Part shown: positions 35,088-43,446 of the stretch, one piece after another
Position numbering within the stretch: the first letter of the stretch is position 1
Layout: every line of letters starts with the position of its first letter
Source: Pseudomonas sp. RIT-PI-r
Lineage (GTDB): Bacteria > Pseudomonadota > Gammaproteobacteria > Pseudomonadales > Pseudomonadaceae
Reading direction: 5' to 3'
Assembly: GCF_001297015.1 (NCBI RefSeq)
Contig: NZ_LIGE01000037.1
Coordinates: forward strand, 1 to 64,000
Length of the DNA: 64,000 nt
Notes under the pieces: model-generated
Told to the model about the DNA's origin: nothing
The model's input: the letters and a program-made list of their open reading frames with translations, nothing else
Database searches by the model: none
Translations under genes and position numbers: made by a program

Positions 35088-37673
35088 ATGTCCTCTCGCC
35101 TTACCCGCCAGACTTCCTCCCCTTCCCGCGTATTGTCGCTGCTGACCGCTGCCATCCTCATGGCCGGCACCGCACCGCTGATGGCTGCCACCGAGACGCC
35201 TGCGCGCAACATGGGGGATTACTCGTTCGCCATCAGTCAGCAACCGCTGGTGTCCGCCCTCAATGCCTTCACCGCCGTAACCGGCTGGCAAGTCGGTTTG
35301 CCGGCAGAACTGGGTCAGGGCGTGTCGTCGCCGGGCGTGCGCGGCTCGTTGCCCCCGGAAAAAGCCCTCGAGCGTCTGTTGGTGGGGACCAACCTGAGCT
35401 TCCGCAAAATCAGCAACAACAACGTCGTGCTGGAAAAGCGCAACGCCAGCGGCACGCTCAATCTGGATCAGGTGACCATCAGCGCCACCCGTCAGGAGCA
35501 GTCGGTCAATAGCGTTCCGGCCACTGTCACCGTGCAGACCCGTCAGGATCTGGACCGCAACAACGTCAACACCATCAAGGATCTGGTGCGCTACGAGCCG
35601 GGCGTGTCCGTCGGCGGCGCCGGTACACGTGGCGGCATCAGCGGTTACAACATCCGTGGCATCGACGGCGACCGCATCCTCACGCAAGTCGACGGTGTGG
35701 AAGTGCCGGACGGTTTCTTCAACGGTCCGTACGCCAAGACCCAGCGCAATTACGTCGACCCGGAAATCGTCAAACGCGTGGAAATCCTCCGTGGCCCGGC
35801 CTCGGTGCTGTACGGCAGCAACGCCATCGGCGGCGCCGTCAGCTACTACACCCTCGATGCCGACGACATCATCAAACCCGGCAAAGACGTCGGCGCACGC
35901 CTGAAAACCGGTTACAGCTCGGCCGACGAGAGCTGGCTGAAGTCCGCCACCGTCGCCGGTCGTGCCGACCAGTTCGACGGGTTGCTGCATTACAGCCAGC
36001 GCGACGGCCACGAAACCGATTCCTACGGCAGCAACAACGGCACGGGTCTCGAGCGCACTGCCGCCAACCCGGAAGACGTCAACGCCTACAACGTGCTGGC
36101 CAAGGTCGGCTGGAACTACAACGACGATTCGCGTCTGGGCCTGACCTACGAAAAGTACAAGGATGATCGCGATACCGATCAGAAAAGCGCTTACGGCGGC
36201 CCGTACTTTGCCGGCGCCCCAACGATTCCCAACAGCGTACTGCCCGGCGGCATGTACCAGTGGCGCACCGGCAACGACACCATCACCCGTGAGCGTTTCG
36301 GCCTCGAACACTCGTTCGCCCTCGACAGCCTGCTGGTCGACAACGTGAAGTGGAGCCTCAACCACCAGATCGCCAAGACTGACCAGAGTACCGAAGAGTT
36401 CTACTACCCGATCACCCGTAAAGTGCTGCGTACTCGCGACACGATTTACGAAGAAAAGCAGTGGGTGTTCGACGCACAACTGGACAAGGCGTTTGCCATC
36501 GGCGACACCGATCATGTGCTGACCTACGGCACCACCCTCAAGCAACAAAAAGTCACCGGCTCGCGCAGCGGCGACGGCAAATGCCTGGCGGTCGGTCGCG
36601 GCTGCACGGCCATTGGCGCGACCAGTGCCGCTGACGTACTGAAAAAGGCTACGGACTTTCCGGACCCGACCATCAACACCTACAGCCTGTTCGCTCAGGA
36701 TCAGATCAGCTGGAACAACTGGACCTTCCTGCCGGGCCTGCGCTACGACTACACCCAGCTCAAGCCGCACATCACTCAGGAATTTCTCAACACCGTCGCC
36801 GCCGATGGCCAAGGCACCGTCAGCGACGAGAACAAGACCTGGCATAAAGTCTCGCCAAAATTCGGCCTGACCTACGCCCTGACCGAGAACTACACCTGGT
36901 ACGGTCAGTACGCCGAAGGCTTCCGCACCCCGACCGCGAAAGCCCTGTACGGCCGTTTCGAAAACACCACCACCGGCTACAACGTCGCGCCCAATCCGGA
37001 CCTGGAACCGGAAAAAAGCAAAAGTTATGAGACCGGTCTGCGCGGCAACTTCGAACAAGGTTCGTTCGACGTGGCGGTGTTCTATAACAAGTACCGCGAC
37101 TTCATCAACGAAGACGCCGTTACCCCTGGCTACGACGAGCTGACCTTCCAGTCGAGCAACATCAAACACGCCACCATCAAGGGGGCGGAAGTCAAAGGTC
37201 GTCTGAATCTGGATGCGTTCGGCGCGCCGCAAGGCCTCTACACCCAAGGCTCGATTGCCTACGCCTACGGTCGCAACAATGACACCGGCGAGCCACTCAA
37301 CAGCGTCAACCCGCTGACCGGCGTGTTCGGTCTGGGTTACGACCAGGACAACTACGGCGGCCTGCTGAGCTGGACCGTGGTAAAGAAAAAAGATCGCGTC
37401 GACGACAGCAACTTCAAGTCGCCGGACGGCGTCAGCAGCCAGTTCAAAACCCCGGGCTTCGGCATTCTTGATCTGGCCGGCTATTACAAAGTCACCGACG
37501 ACGTCACCGTCAGCGGCGGCATCTACAACCTGACCGACAAGAAATACTGGCTGTGGGATGACGTGCGCGGTTACGACAGCGTCGGCGAGGCTTCGGTGAC
37601 GCAACCGGCCAACCTCGATCGCCTGACCCAACCGGGCCGCAACTTCGCGATCAACCTGATCTGGGACATCTGA
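35088..37673 (+). CDS. hxuA: TonB-dependent heme/hemoglobin receptor with signalling domain
   Basis: 861 residues from the ATG at 35088 (GGAG 9 bases before). Signal peptide ending ...GTAPLMAA; then an STN signalling domain (about 45-110, YSFAISQQPLVSALNAFTAVTGWQ), TonB box region (LDQVTISATRQEQ), plug domain, and a 22-strand barrel ending in NFAINLIWDI. The FRAP/NPNL region of heme receptors is present as GFRTP...NPDLEPEKS, with Tyr rather than His between. STN plus the adjacent sigma/anti-sigma pair mark a cell-surface-signalling receptor; hemO downstream supports heme as the ligand. Confidence 0.88.
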   Translation: MSSRLTRQTSSPSRVLSLLTAAILMAGTAPLMAATETPARNMGDYSFAISQQPLVSALNAFTAVTGWQVGLPAELGQGVSSPGVRGSLPPEKALERLLVGTNLSFRKISNNNVVLEKRNASGTLNLDQVTISATRQEQSVNSVPATVTVQTRQDLDRNNVNTIKDLVRYEPGVSVGGAGTRGGISGYNIRGIDGDRILTQVDGVEVPDGFFNGPYAKTQRNYVDPEIVKRVEILRGPASVLYGSNAIGGAVSYYTLDADDIIKPGKDVGARLKTGYSSADESWLKSATVAGRADQFDGLLHYSQRDGHETDSYGSNNGTGLERTAANPEDVNAYNVLAKVGWNYNDDSRLGLTYEKYKDDRDTDQKSAYGGPYFAGAPTIPNSVLPGGMYQWRTGNDTITRERFGLEHSFALDSLLVDNVKWSLNHQIAKTDQSTEEFYYPITRKVLRTRDTIYEEKQWVFDAQLDKAFAIGDTDHVLTYGTTLKQQKVTGSRSGDGKCLAVGRGCTAIGATSAADVLKKATDFPDPTINTYSLFAQDQISWNNWTFLPGLRYDYTQLKPHITQEFLNTVAADGQGTVSDENKTWHKVSPKFGLTYALTENYTWYGQYAEGFRTPTAKALYGRFENTTTGYNVAPNPDLEPEKSKSYETGLRGNFEQGSFDVAVFYNKYRDFINEDAVTPGYDELTFQSSNIKHATIKGAEVKGRLNLDAFGAPQGLYTQGSIAYAYGRNNDTGEPLNSVNPLTGVFGLGYDQDNYGGLLSWTVVKKKDRVDDSNFKSPDGVSSQFKTPGFGILDLAGYYKVTDDVTVSGGIYNLTDKKYWLWDDVRGYDSVGEASVTQPANLDRLTQPGRNFAINLIWDI

Positions 37674-37679
37674 TCCGGC

Positions 37680-37724
37680 CAACCTCACCGCGCGTGTTCA
37701 GGCACCGCGCCGTGAGGTTTTTTT
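37680..37724 (+). terminator. Terminator of the heme receptor gene
   Basis: AACCTCAC-CGCGCG ... CGCGC-CGTGAGGTT stem with one mismatch followed by a run of seven T. The T-run overlaps the TTTTTAC block of the candidate hemO promoter. Confidence 0.85.
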
Positions 37725-37756
37725 ACGCTTGCACGTCGCTTTGTTCGTCTCGTTAT
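37720..37756 (+). promoter_or_regulatory. Candidate ECF promoter of hemO
   Basis: TTTTTAC, 19 bases, CGTCTCGTTAT, as before the receptor gene. Because the T-run is also part of a terminator, only the CGTCTCGTTAT block is strong evidence. Confidence 0.5.
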
Positions 37757-37784
37757 CAAGCGCCTCTTTTATCAAGGACATGTC

Positions 37785-38381
37785 ATGACCACTTCGGAAA
37801 AAGCCCTGCGTTCACAACGTCTGAACCAGATCACCCACGAGCCGCACAGCAAACTCGATGCACTGGTGAAGGCGCACGCGCCGTTCGAGACCCGCGCCAA
37901 CTTCGCCCGTTTCGTCGTCGCGCAGTACCTGTTCCAGTCGGAACTGGTCGACCTGTACAACGACGCCGAACTGACCGCCATTGTCCCTGACCTGCCAGCG
38001 CGTTGCCGCGCCGAAGCGGCCAAAGCTGACCTGGCTGATCTGCACACCGAAGTGCCGGCACCGGTCGCAGGCGCCGTGACAAACCCGAGCAAGGCCCGTG
38101 CCCTGGGCTGGATCTTTGTTTCCGAAGGTTCCAAGCTCGGTGCGGCGTTCCTGATCAAACGCGCGGTGGCGCTGGAGCTGAGCGAAACCTTCGGTGCCCG
38201 TCACCTCGGCGAGCCTGAAGGTGGCCGTGCCGAAGGCTGGAAAAGCTTCGTGCGCACTCTCGATTCGCTGCAGTTCAGCGCTGAAGAAGAGGCTGAGGTG
38301 GAGCAAGGCGCGATCGATGCGTTCAACCGCTTCACCGTGTTGCTGGAACAGGCTTACGCCACAGAAGCCGAACCGGCCTGA
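37785..38381 (+). CDS. hemO: Heme oxygenase HemO (PigA type)
   Basis: 198 residues. Opens heme to biliverdin, CO and iron in the cytoplasm. Strongly like P. aeruginosa HemO/PigA: LRSQRLNQITHEPHSKLDALVKA with proximal His21, NFARFVVAQYLFQ, LGWIFVSEGSKLGAAFL (distal helix) and GARHLGEPEGGRAEGWKSFV. Downstream of the heme receptor, in place to release iron from imported heme. SD AAGGACATGTC before the ATG. Confidence 0.95.
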   Translation: MTTSEKALRSQRLNQITHEPHSKLDALVKAHAPFETRANFARFVVAQYLFQSELVDLYNDAELTAIVPDLPARCRAEAAKADLADLHTEVPAPVAGAVTNPSKARALGWIFVSEGSKLGAAFLIKRAVALELSETFGARHLGEPEGGRAEGWKSFVRTLDSLQFSAEEEAEVEQGAIDAFNRFTVLLEQAYATEAEPA

Positions 38382-38403
38382 TTCCCGACACACCACAAAA
38401 CCC

Positions 38404-38493
38404 TGTGGGAGCTGGCTTGCCAGCGATGGCGGCGGTTCAGACAACATATATGTCGACTGATACACCGCTATCGCTGGCAAGCCAGCTCCCACA
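38404..38493. repeat. REP pair, type C
   Basis: Arms GTGGGAGCTGGCTTGCCAGCG and CGCTGGCAAGCCAGCTCCCAC. A second copy is at 41352-41442. A different consensus from type A but of the same size and layout. Confidence 0.9.
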
Positions 38494-38548
38494 GGGATCT
38501 TCGCAAGTCTGTAGAATCCCCATCTCGCCTCAAAGCAATCCCGAGCCC

Positions 38549-38944
38549 ATGCCGCAACCCGCCTCCTCGAAACTCGCCCGCGTGCTGTTCGGCCTCTTGG
38601 CCTACGTCAGCCTCGGCATCGGCCTGATCGCCATTGTCGTGCCCGGCCTGCCGACCACCGAGTTCATCCTCCTCGCCGCCTGGGCCGCGACCCGCAGCTC
38701 GCCGCGCCTGAGTGCCTGGCTGGAAAACCATCGCCTGTTCGGGCCGATCCTCAGCAACTGGCGCAACGGCAAGATCATCGCGCGTAAGGCCAAGGTCAGC
38801 GCCACGGTGAGCATGTTGCTCTGCGCCACGTTGATGCTGGTGATGCTCGATCACGGCTGGCCGATCTATCTGGCGATTGCCGGGATGAGCCTGGGCAATC
38901 TGTGGATCTGGTCGCGTCCTGAATCCCTGCCAAAACCTCTTTGA
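38549..38944 (+). CDS. YbaN/DUF454 family inner membrane protein
   Basis: 131 residues from the ATG at 38549. Two or three membrane helices (LFGLLAYVSLGIGLIAIVVPGLPTTEFILLAAWAA; VSMLLCATLMLVMLDHGWPIYLAIAGMSL). The PGLPTTEFILLAAWAATRSSPRL motif is diagnostic of DUF454. The role is unknown. It lies after hemO, separated by a REP pair. Confidence 0.88.
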   Translation: MPQPASSKLARVLFGLLAYVSLGIGLIAIVVPGLPTTEFILLAAWAATRSSPRLSAWLENHRLFGPILSNWRNGKIIARKAKVSATVSMLLCATLMLVMLDHGWPIYLAIAGMSLGNLWIWSRPESLPKPL

Positions 38945-39186
38945 TCAGCCACCGAAAGTTTGCCGATGACCGGTCACGCACCGTTCACAGTCTTGAAACA
39001 TCCCTGTAATTTTCCCCTTTTTCAGCACTTTCCCCTGCGCAAACGTTTAGCGCTGACCGTTCGTCGGCAGCCGCCTCATGCGCTCTCGTTCCACGCCGAT
39101 GAGCATTGAATGGCGCTGAATGGATTTGGCGAACCGGATAGTTCATGTCCGCCTGCCACCCGTTTATTCATTCGCGAGATCGCCCC

Positions 39187-41325
39187 ATGTTCGACTCTCT
39201 GTCCATTCGCCTGAAAATCGTCCTGCTCTCCGGCCTGTGCCTGCTCGGTGTGGTCGCGCTGATCGTCGGCATGAACATCTACCAGACCAACCAGAACGAC
39301 GAACTGGTCAGCAACTCCAGCAACAAGCTGCTCACCGCCAGCGTGCAGAACCTGTTGCAAGCCAAAGCCGCCGAGCAAGCCGTGCGGGTGCAGAAAACCT
39401 TCGGCGAAAGCCTGACGGTGATCACGGCCGTGGCTGACCAGATCAAGGACCTGCGCGTCATGGCCGCCAAGCGTTCGCTGGATGCTGGCGCCTTGCGTGA
39501 AGAGTTGAACCTGAGCCTGAAAACCGCATTCGAGCGTAACGACAAAGTGCTCGGCATCTGGCTCGCCTTCGAACCGAACGCTCTCGACGGCAAGGACAGC
39601 GAGTTCGCCAACGACGCCGCCCGCCAGTCCAACGAAGCCGGGCGCTTCGCCACCTATTGGAGCCGCGCAGCCGGCGCCTCACTGAACACGATCATGGTCG
39701 AAGACGACCTGACCAAAACCACCCTCAGCGTCAGCGGCACGCCCTACAACAGTTGGTACACCTGCCCTCGCGATGCCAAGCGCACCTGCCTGCTCGACCC
39801 GTATGCCGACACCGTCGGTGGCAAGGAAATGCTCATGACGACCATTTCCGTGCCGTTGATCGTCGACGGCAAAGCTATCGGCGTGGTCGGTGTCGACATC
39901 GCCCTCGACGCCCTGCAAGCAGCCGCCGTGGACTCCCAGCGCAGCCTGTTCAACAACGCCGGGCACATGCTGATCGTCTCCGGCAGCGGTGTGCTCGCTG
40001 CCGACAGTTCTGACGCGAGCAAGGTCGGCAAGAAGATCGGCGACACCCTCGGTGCCGATGGCCAGGATGTGCTGCAACTGCTGACCTCCGGCACCCCGAA
40101 GATTCTCGAACAGGGCGAGCTGATTCGTGCGGTGTACCCGGTTGACCCGATTGGCAATTCGCGTGCCTGGGGCGTGGTCATCGATCTGCCGAAACAAGTG
40201 CTGCTGGCCGACTCGGTCAAGCTGCAAGCGGTACTCGACGATGCGCAGGAAACCGGTGTGATCACCGCGCTGCTGGTCGCCGTGGTTGCCGGTCTGGTTG
40301 GCCTGCTGCTGATCTGGCTGACCGCGTCCGGCGTTACTCGCCCGATCAATAGCGTCGCCGAGATGCTGAAAAATATTGCCAGCGGCGAAGGCGATCTGAC
40401 CCAGCGCCTGAACTACAGCAAAAAGGATGAACTGGGCGAACTGGTGAACTGGTTCAACCGCTTCCTCGACAAGCTGCAACCGACTATCGCGCAGATCAAG
40501 CAGAGCATCACCGAAGCACGCGGCACTGCTGACCAGTCTTCGGAAATCGCCCGCCAGACCAGCGAAGGCATGCAGGTGCAGTTCCGCGAAATCGACCAGG
40601 TCGCCACCGCCTCCAACGAAATGAGCGCCACCGCACACGACGTCGCCAACAGCGCATCGAACGCTGCCAATGCCGCGAAAGGTGCCGACCAGTCAGCCAA
40701 GGACGGCATGTCGATCATTGAACGCAGCACCCGCGATATCAATCAACTGGCCGAGGAAGTCAGCAAAGCGGTGACCGAGGTTGAAGCGCTGGCAGTCAAC
40801 AGCGAGCAGATCGGCTCGGTGCTGGAAGTGATCCGCAGCATCGCCGAACAAACCAACCTGCTGGCCCTCAACGCCGCCATCGAAGCGGCCCGCGCCGGTG
40901 AGAGCGGCCGTGGTTTTGCCGTGGTCGCCGACGAAGTACGCAACCTCGCCAAGCGCACGCAGGATTCGGTGGAAGAAATTCGCGTGGTGATCGAACGGAT
41001 TCAGACCGGCACCCGTGGCGTGGTCGCGACCATGCATTCGAGCCAGACCCAGGCGCACAACAACGCCGGGCAGATTCGTCAGGCCGTCGATGCACTGGGC
41101 AAGATCAGCGATGCGGTGACGGTGATCAGCGACATGAACTTGCAGATTGCCAGCGCAGCCGAACAGCAAAGTGCGGTGGCTGAAGAAGTGAATCGCAACG
41201 TGTCGGCGATCCGTACCGTCACCGAGACGCTGACCGGGCAAGCCACCGAATCAGCGGCGATCAGCAGCCAGCTCAATGCTTTGGCCAGTCAGCAGATGAA
41301 ATTGATGGATCAGTTCCGGGTCTGA
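39187..41325 (+). CDS. Methyl-accepting chemotaxis protein with dCache sensor
   Basis: 712 residues from the ATG at 39187. First helix (LKIVLLSGLCLLGVVALIVGM, 9-29), a periplasmic double-Cache sensor (about 30-365), second helix (VITALLVAVVAGLVGLLLIW), HAMP, and the cytoplasmic signalling tip EVIRSIAEQTNLLALNAAIEAARAGESGRGFAVVADEVRNLA. The ligand region has NSWYTCPRDAKRTCLLDPYAD, with two cysteines that could form a disulfide, followed by GVVGVDIAL. The ligand is not known; similarity to the TlpQ/McpU-type (biogenic amine) receptors is a possibility only. Confidence 0.88.
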   Translation: MFDSLSIRLKIVLLSGLCLLGVVALIVGMNIYQTNQNDELVSNSSNKLLTASVQNLLQAKAAEQAVRVQKTFGESLTVITAVADQIKDLRVMAAKRSLDAGALREELNLSLKTAFERNDKVLGIWLAFEPNALDGKDSEFANDAARQSNEAGRFATYWSRAAGASLNTIMVEDDLTKTTLSVSGTPYNSWYTCPRDAKRTCLLDPYADTVGGKEMLMTTISVPLIVDGKAIGVVGVDIALDALQAAAVDSQRSLFNNAGHMLIVSGSGVLAADSSDASKVGKKIGDTLGADGQDVLQLLTSGTPKILEQGELIRAVYPVDPIGNSRAWGVVIDLPKQVLLADSVKLQAVLDDAQETGVITALLVAVVAGLVGLLLIWLTASGVTRPINSVAEMLKNIASGEGDLTQRLNYSKKDELGELVNWFNRFLDKLQPTIAQIKQSITEARGTADQSSEIARQTSEGMQVQFREIDQVATASNEMSATAHDVANSASNAANAAKGADQSAKDGMSIIERSTRDINQLAEEVSKAVTEVEALAVNSEQIGSVLEVIRSIAEQTNLLALNAAIEAARAGESGRGFAVVADEVRNLAKRTQDSVEEIRVVIERIQTGTRGVVATMHSSQTQAHNNAGQIRQAVDALGKISDAVTVISDMNLQIASAAEQQSAVAEEVNRNVSAIRTVTETLTGQATESAAISSQLNALASQQMKLMDQFRV

Positions 41326-41351
41326 CGCGTCATTCAATCCACCACAAAAAC

Positions 41352-41442
41352 GTGTGGGAGCTGGCTTGCCAGCGATGGCGGCACATCAGTTAGTACATTG
41401 TTGACTGACACTCCGCTATCGCTGGCAAGCCAGCTCCCACAG
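41352..41442. repeat. REP pair, type C
   Basis: Second copy of the GTGGGAGCTGGCTTGCCAGCG family, after the chemoreceptor gene. Confidence 0.9.
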
Positions 41443-41530
41443 GGTCAAGTTGCAACCCTGCAATCGGGGATTTCATCTGACTCGGGATTGTTTTGCACTA
41501 TCATCGCCCTCTCGCTCCGGAGGGCCTTCG

Positions 41531-42877
41531 ATGACTGATTTACTCACGTCCATTCAAGCCGCACTCGGCTTGCCGCATACGCCGATCCCGTTCACCGACC
41601 GTGGCGCCCTGCCCTCGGCGTTCGCCGTCACCGAGCTTGCCTGCGCCAGCATCGCCGCTGCCGGTCAGGCCGTCAGCGAATTGCTCCGGCAGCAAACCGG
41701 CCAGCGACCTGCCGTTGAAGTCGATCGTCGATTGGCCTCGTCCTGGTTCGCCACGTCGATCCGACCGATTGGCTGGCAAGTCCCGCCACTGTGGGATCCA
41801 GTCGCTGGCGATTATCAGACCCGCGACGGCTGGATCCGCCTGCACACCAACGCCCCGCATCACCGCGCCGCCGCTGAACGCGTGCTCGGTGCCTGCGCCG
41901 ACCGGGCCGCGATGGCGGCAAAAGTCGCGCGATGGGCGAGTACAGATCTGGAGCAAGCGGTGGTCGAAGCCAAGGGTTGCGCCGCAGAGATGCGCAACTG
42001 GGCGCAGTGGCAGAAGCATCCGCAGGGGCAGGCAGTGAATGCCGAACCGCTGGTGCATTTCCTCGATTCGCAAGATGAACGCAACCAAACCTGGCAAGGC
42101 TCGGTGGCGCAACCGTTGGCCGGGATCAAGGTATTGGATTTGACGCGCGTGCTCGCAGGCCCCACCGCCAGCCGTTTTCTCGCCGGCCTTGGCGCCGATG
42201 TATTGCGCATCGACTCACCGACCTGGAACGAGCCCGGTGTCGTCCCGGAAATGACCCTCGGCAAACGCTGCGCACGTCTTGATCTGCATGACCCGGCGGA
42301 TCGCTCGGTGTTTGAAGGTTTGCTGAAAGACGCCGACATTCTGCTGCACGGTTACCGCGCCGATGCACTGGAGAATCTCGGTTTCGGCGTTGAGCGCCGT
42401 CGTCAGCTCGCACCCGGCCTGATTGATGCGGCCCTCAACGCCTACGGGTGGAGCGGTCCATGGCAGAACCGCCGGGGTTTCGACAGTCTGGTGCAGATGA
42501 GCAGCGGCATCGCCGAGGCCGGGATGCGCGGGAAGCAGACCGATAAGCCGACGCCGTTGCCGGTGCAGGCGCTGGATCATGCGACCGGGTATTTGATGGC
42601 GGCGAGTGCGCTCCGACTGTTGACCGAGCGTTTGAACACGCGTCGCGGTGGATCGGCGCGGTTGTCACTGGCACGCACGGCGAAACTGTTGATCGAGCAT
42701 GGATCCGGGATAACTGAAGCGCTGCGCGCCGAGGATGAACAGGATCAAGGTTTGCTGGTGGAGCAGACCCCATGGGGCCCGGCGCATCGCTTGCAGGTGC
42801 CGGTGAAGATCAGCGGCACACCGATCCAGTGGGCGTTGCCGGCTACAGAACTGGGTTCACATCACCCCCGGTGGTGA
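41531..42877 (+). CDS. Family III (CaiB/BaiF) CoA-transferase-like protein
   Basis: 448 residues from the ATG at 41531, preceded by CCGGAGGG. Around residue 197 begins the family N-terminal motif LAGIKVLDLTRVLAGPTASRFLAGLGADVLRIDSP, then LDLHDPADRSVFEGLLKDADILLHGYR. The preceding 195 residues contain DGWIRLHTNAPHHRAAAERVLG and VVEAKGCAAEMR, which resemble the C-terminal part of normal family members. The order therefore looks swapped or duplicated. In both halves the usual catalytic Asp after the R-x-G-Q-x-V-D-V-S-L-L-D motif seems replaced (VEVDRRLASSW; ARLSLARTAKLL). Activity is doubtful. Confidence 0.75.
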   Translation: MTDLLTSIQAALGLPHTPIPFTDRGALPSAFAVTELACASIAAAGQAVSELLRQQTGQRPAVEVDRRLASSWFATSIRPIGWQVPPLWDPVAGDYQTRDGWIRLHTNAPHHRAAAERVLGACADRAAMAAKVARWASTDLEQAVVEAKGCAAEMRNWAQWQKHPQGQAVNAEPLVHFLDSQDERNQTWQGSVAQPLAGIKVLDLTRVLAGPTASRFLAGLGADVLRIDSPTWNEPGVVPEMTLGKRCARLDLHDPADRSVFEGLLKDADILLHGYRADALENLGFGVERRRQLAPGLIDAALNAYGWSGPWQNRRGFDSLVQMSSGIAEAGMRGKQTDKPTPLPVQALDHATGYLMAASALRLLTERLNTRRGGSARLSLARTAKLLIEHGSGITEALRAEDEQDQGLLVEQTPWGPAHRLQVPVKISGTPIQWALPATELGSHHPRW

Positions 42878-42889
42878 ATCCAGAATCGC

Positions 42890-42975
42890 TATCGCGAGCA
42901 GGCTCACTCCTACATTCAACCGTGTTCCATCAGTAGAAATGCGGTCAACTGTAGGAGTGAGCCTGCTCGCGATGA
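42890..42975. repeat. REP pair, type A, arms in reversed order
   Basis: Here the arm CGCTATCGCGAGCAGGCTCA comes first and GTAGGAGTGAGCCTGCTCGC second, the opposite of all other type A pairs in the window. Confidence 0.85.
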
Positions 42976-43002
42976 GGCCTCAATTGACCAAGCAACATCG
43001 GA

Positions 43003-43446
43003 TCAGTCTGCTCTGCTCAAAGATGTCCACAAAAGCTGCGCCGCATACCCTCGAAAAGGTCGCCAGGCCTCGGTCCGCAACGACAATTCCGGCGCTGTCG
43101 GCCGCTCACCTTCCAGCACCTCCAACGCCCGCATCAACCCGACATCCCCGCTCGGAAAGCCATCCAGATCGCGCAACTGCCGCAACGCAATGTACTGCGC
43201 CGTCCACTCGCCAACCCCGTGCAACGCCAACAACCGCGCCGCCGGATCAGGAAAATCCAGCTCCACCTCTAGCGCATCTCCCGCGCCGTTCCAGATCGAA
43301 ACCGATCCATGCAACCCTTTCAACCCGATGCTGCGCGAGTACACGCCATCCACCACGGTCTCCATCCCGACCACCGCCCGCGCCGCGAGAAACCCCAACA
43401 TCGCCTCCCAGTCATACGGCGGCGCATACGCAAGCGACAACCTCAC
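43003..43446 (-). pseudogene. alkA: AlkA-like 3-methyladenine DNA glycosylase with internal deletion
   Basis: 147 codons, about half the normal AlkA length. The start matches the AlkA N-terminal subdomain (YAPPYDWEAMLGFLAARAVVGMETV), then after VELDFPDPAA it jumps to the helix-hairpin-helix RLLALHGVGEWTAQYIALR and the active-site loop FPSGDVGLMRAL, where the Asp is the expected catalytic one. About 130-140 residues forming the central part of the glycosylase fold are absent, with the frame kept. Probably a non-functional in-frame deletion, unless it is an assembly fault. ATGA overlap with the transporter gene upstream. Confidence 0.7.

Noticed and set aside
35082..37688. 868-codon ORF on the minus strand across the heme receptor gene
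   Set aside because: Exact shadow of the receptor; low-complexity Val/Ala/Gly/Arg-rich translation caused by high GC third positions.
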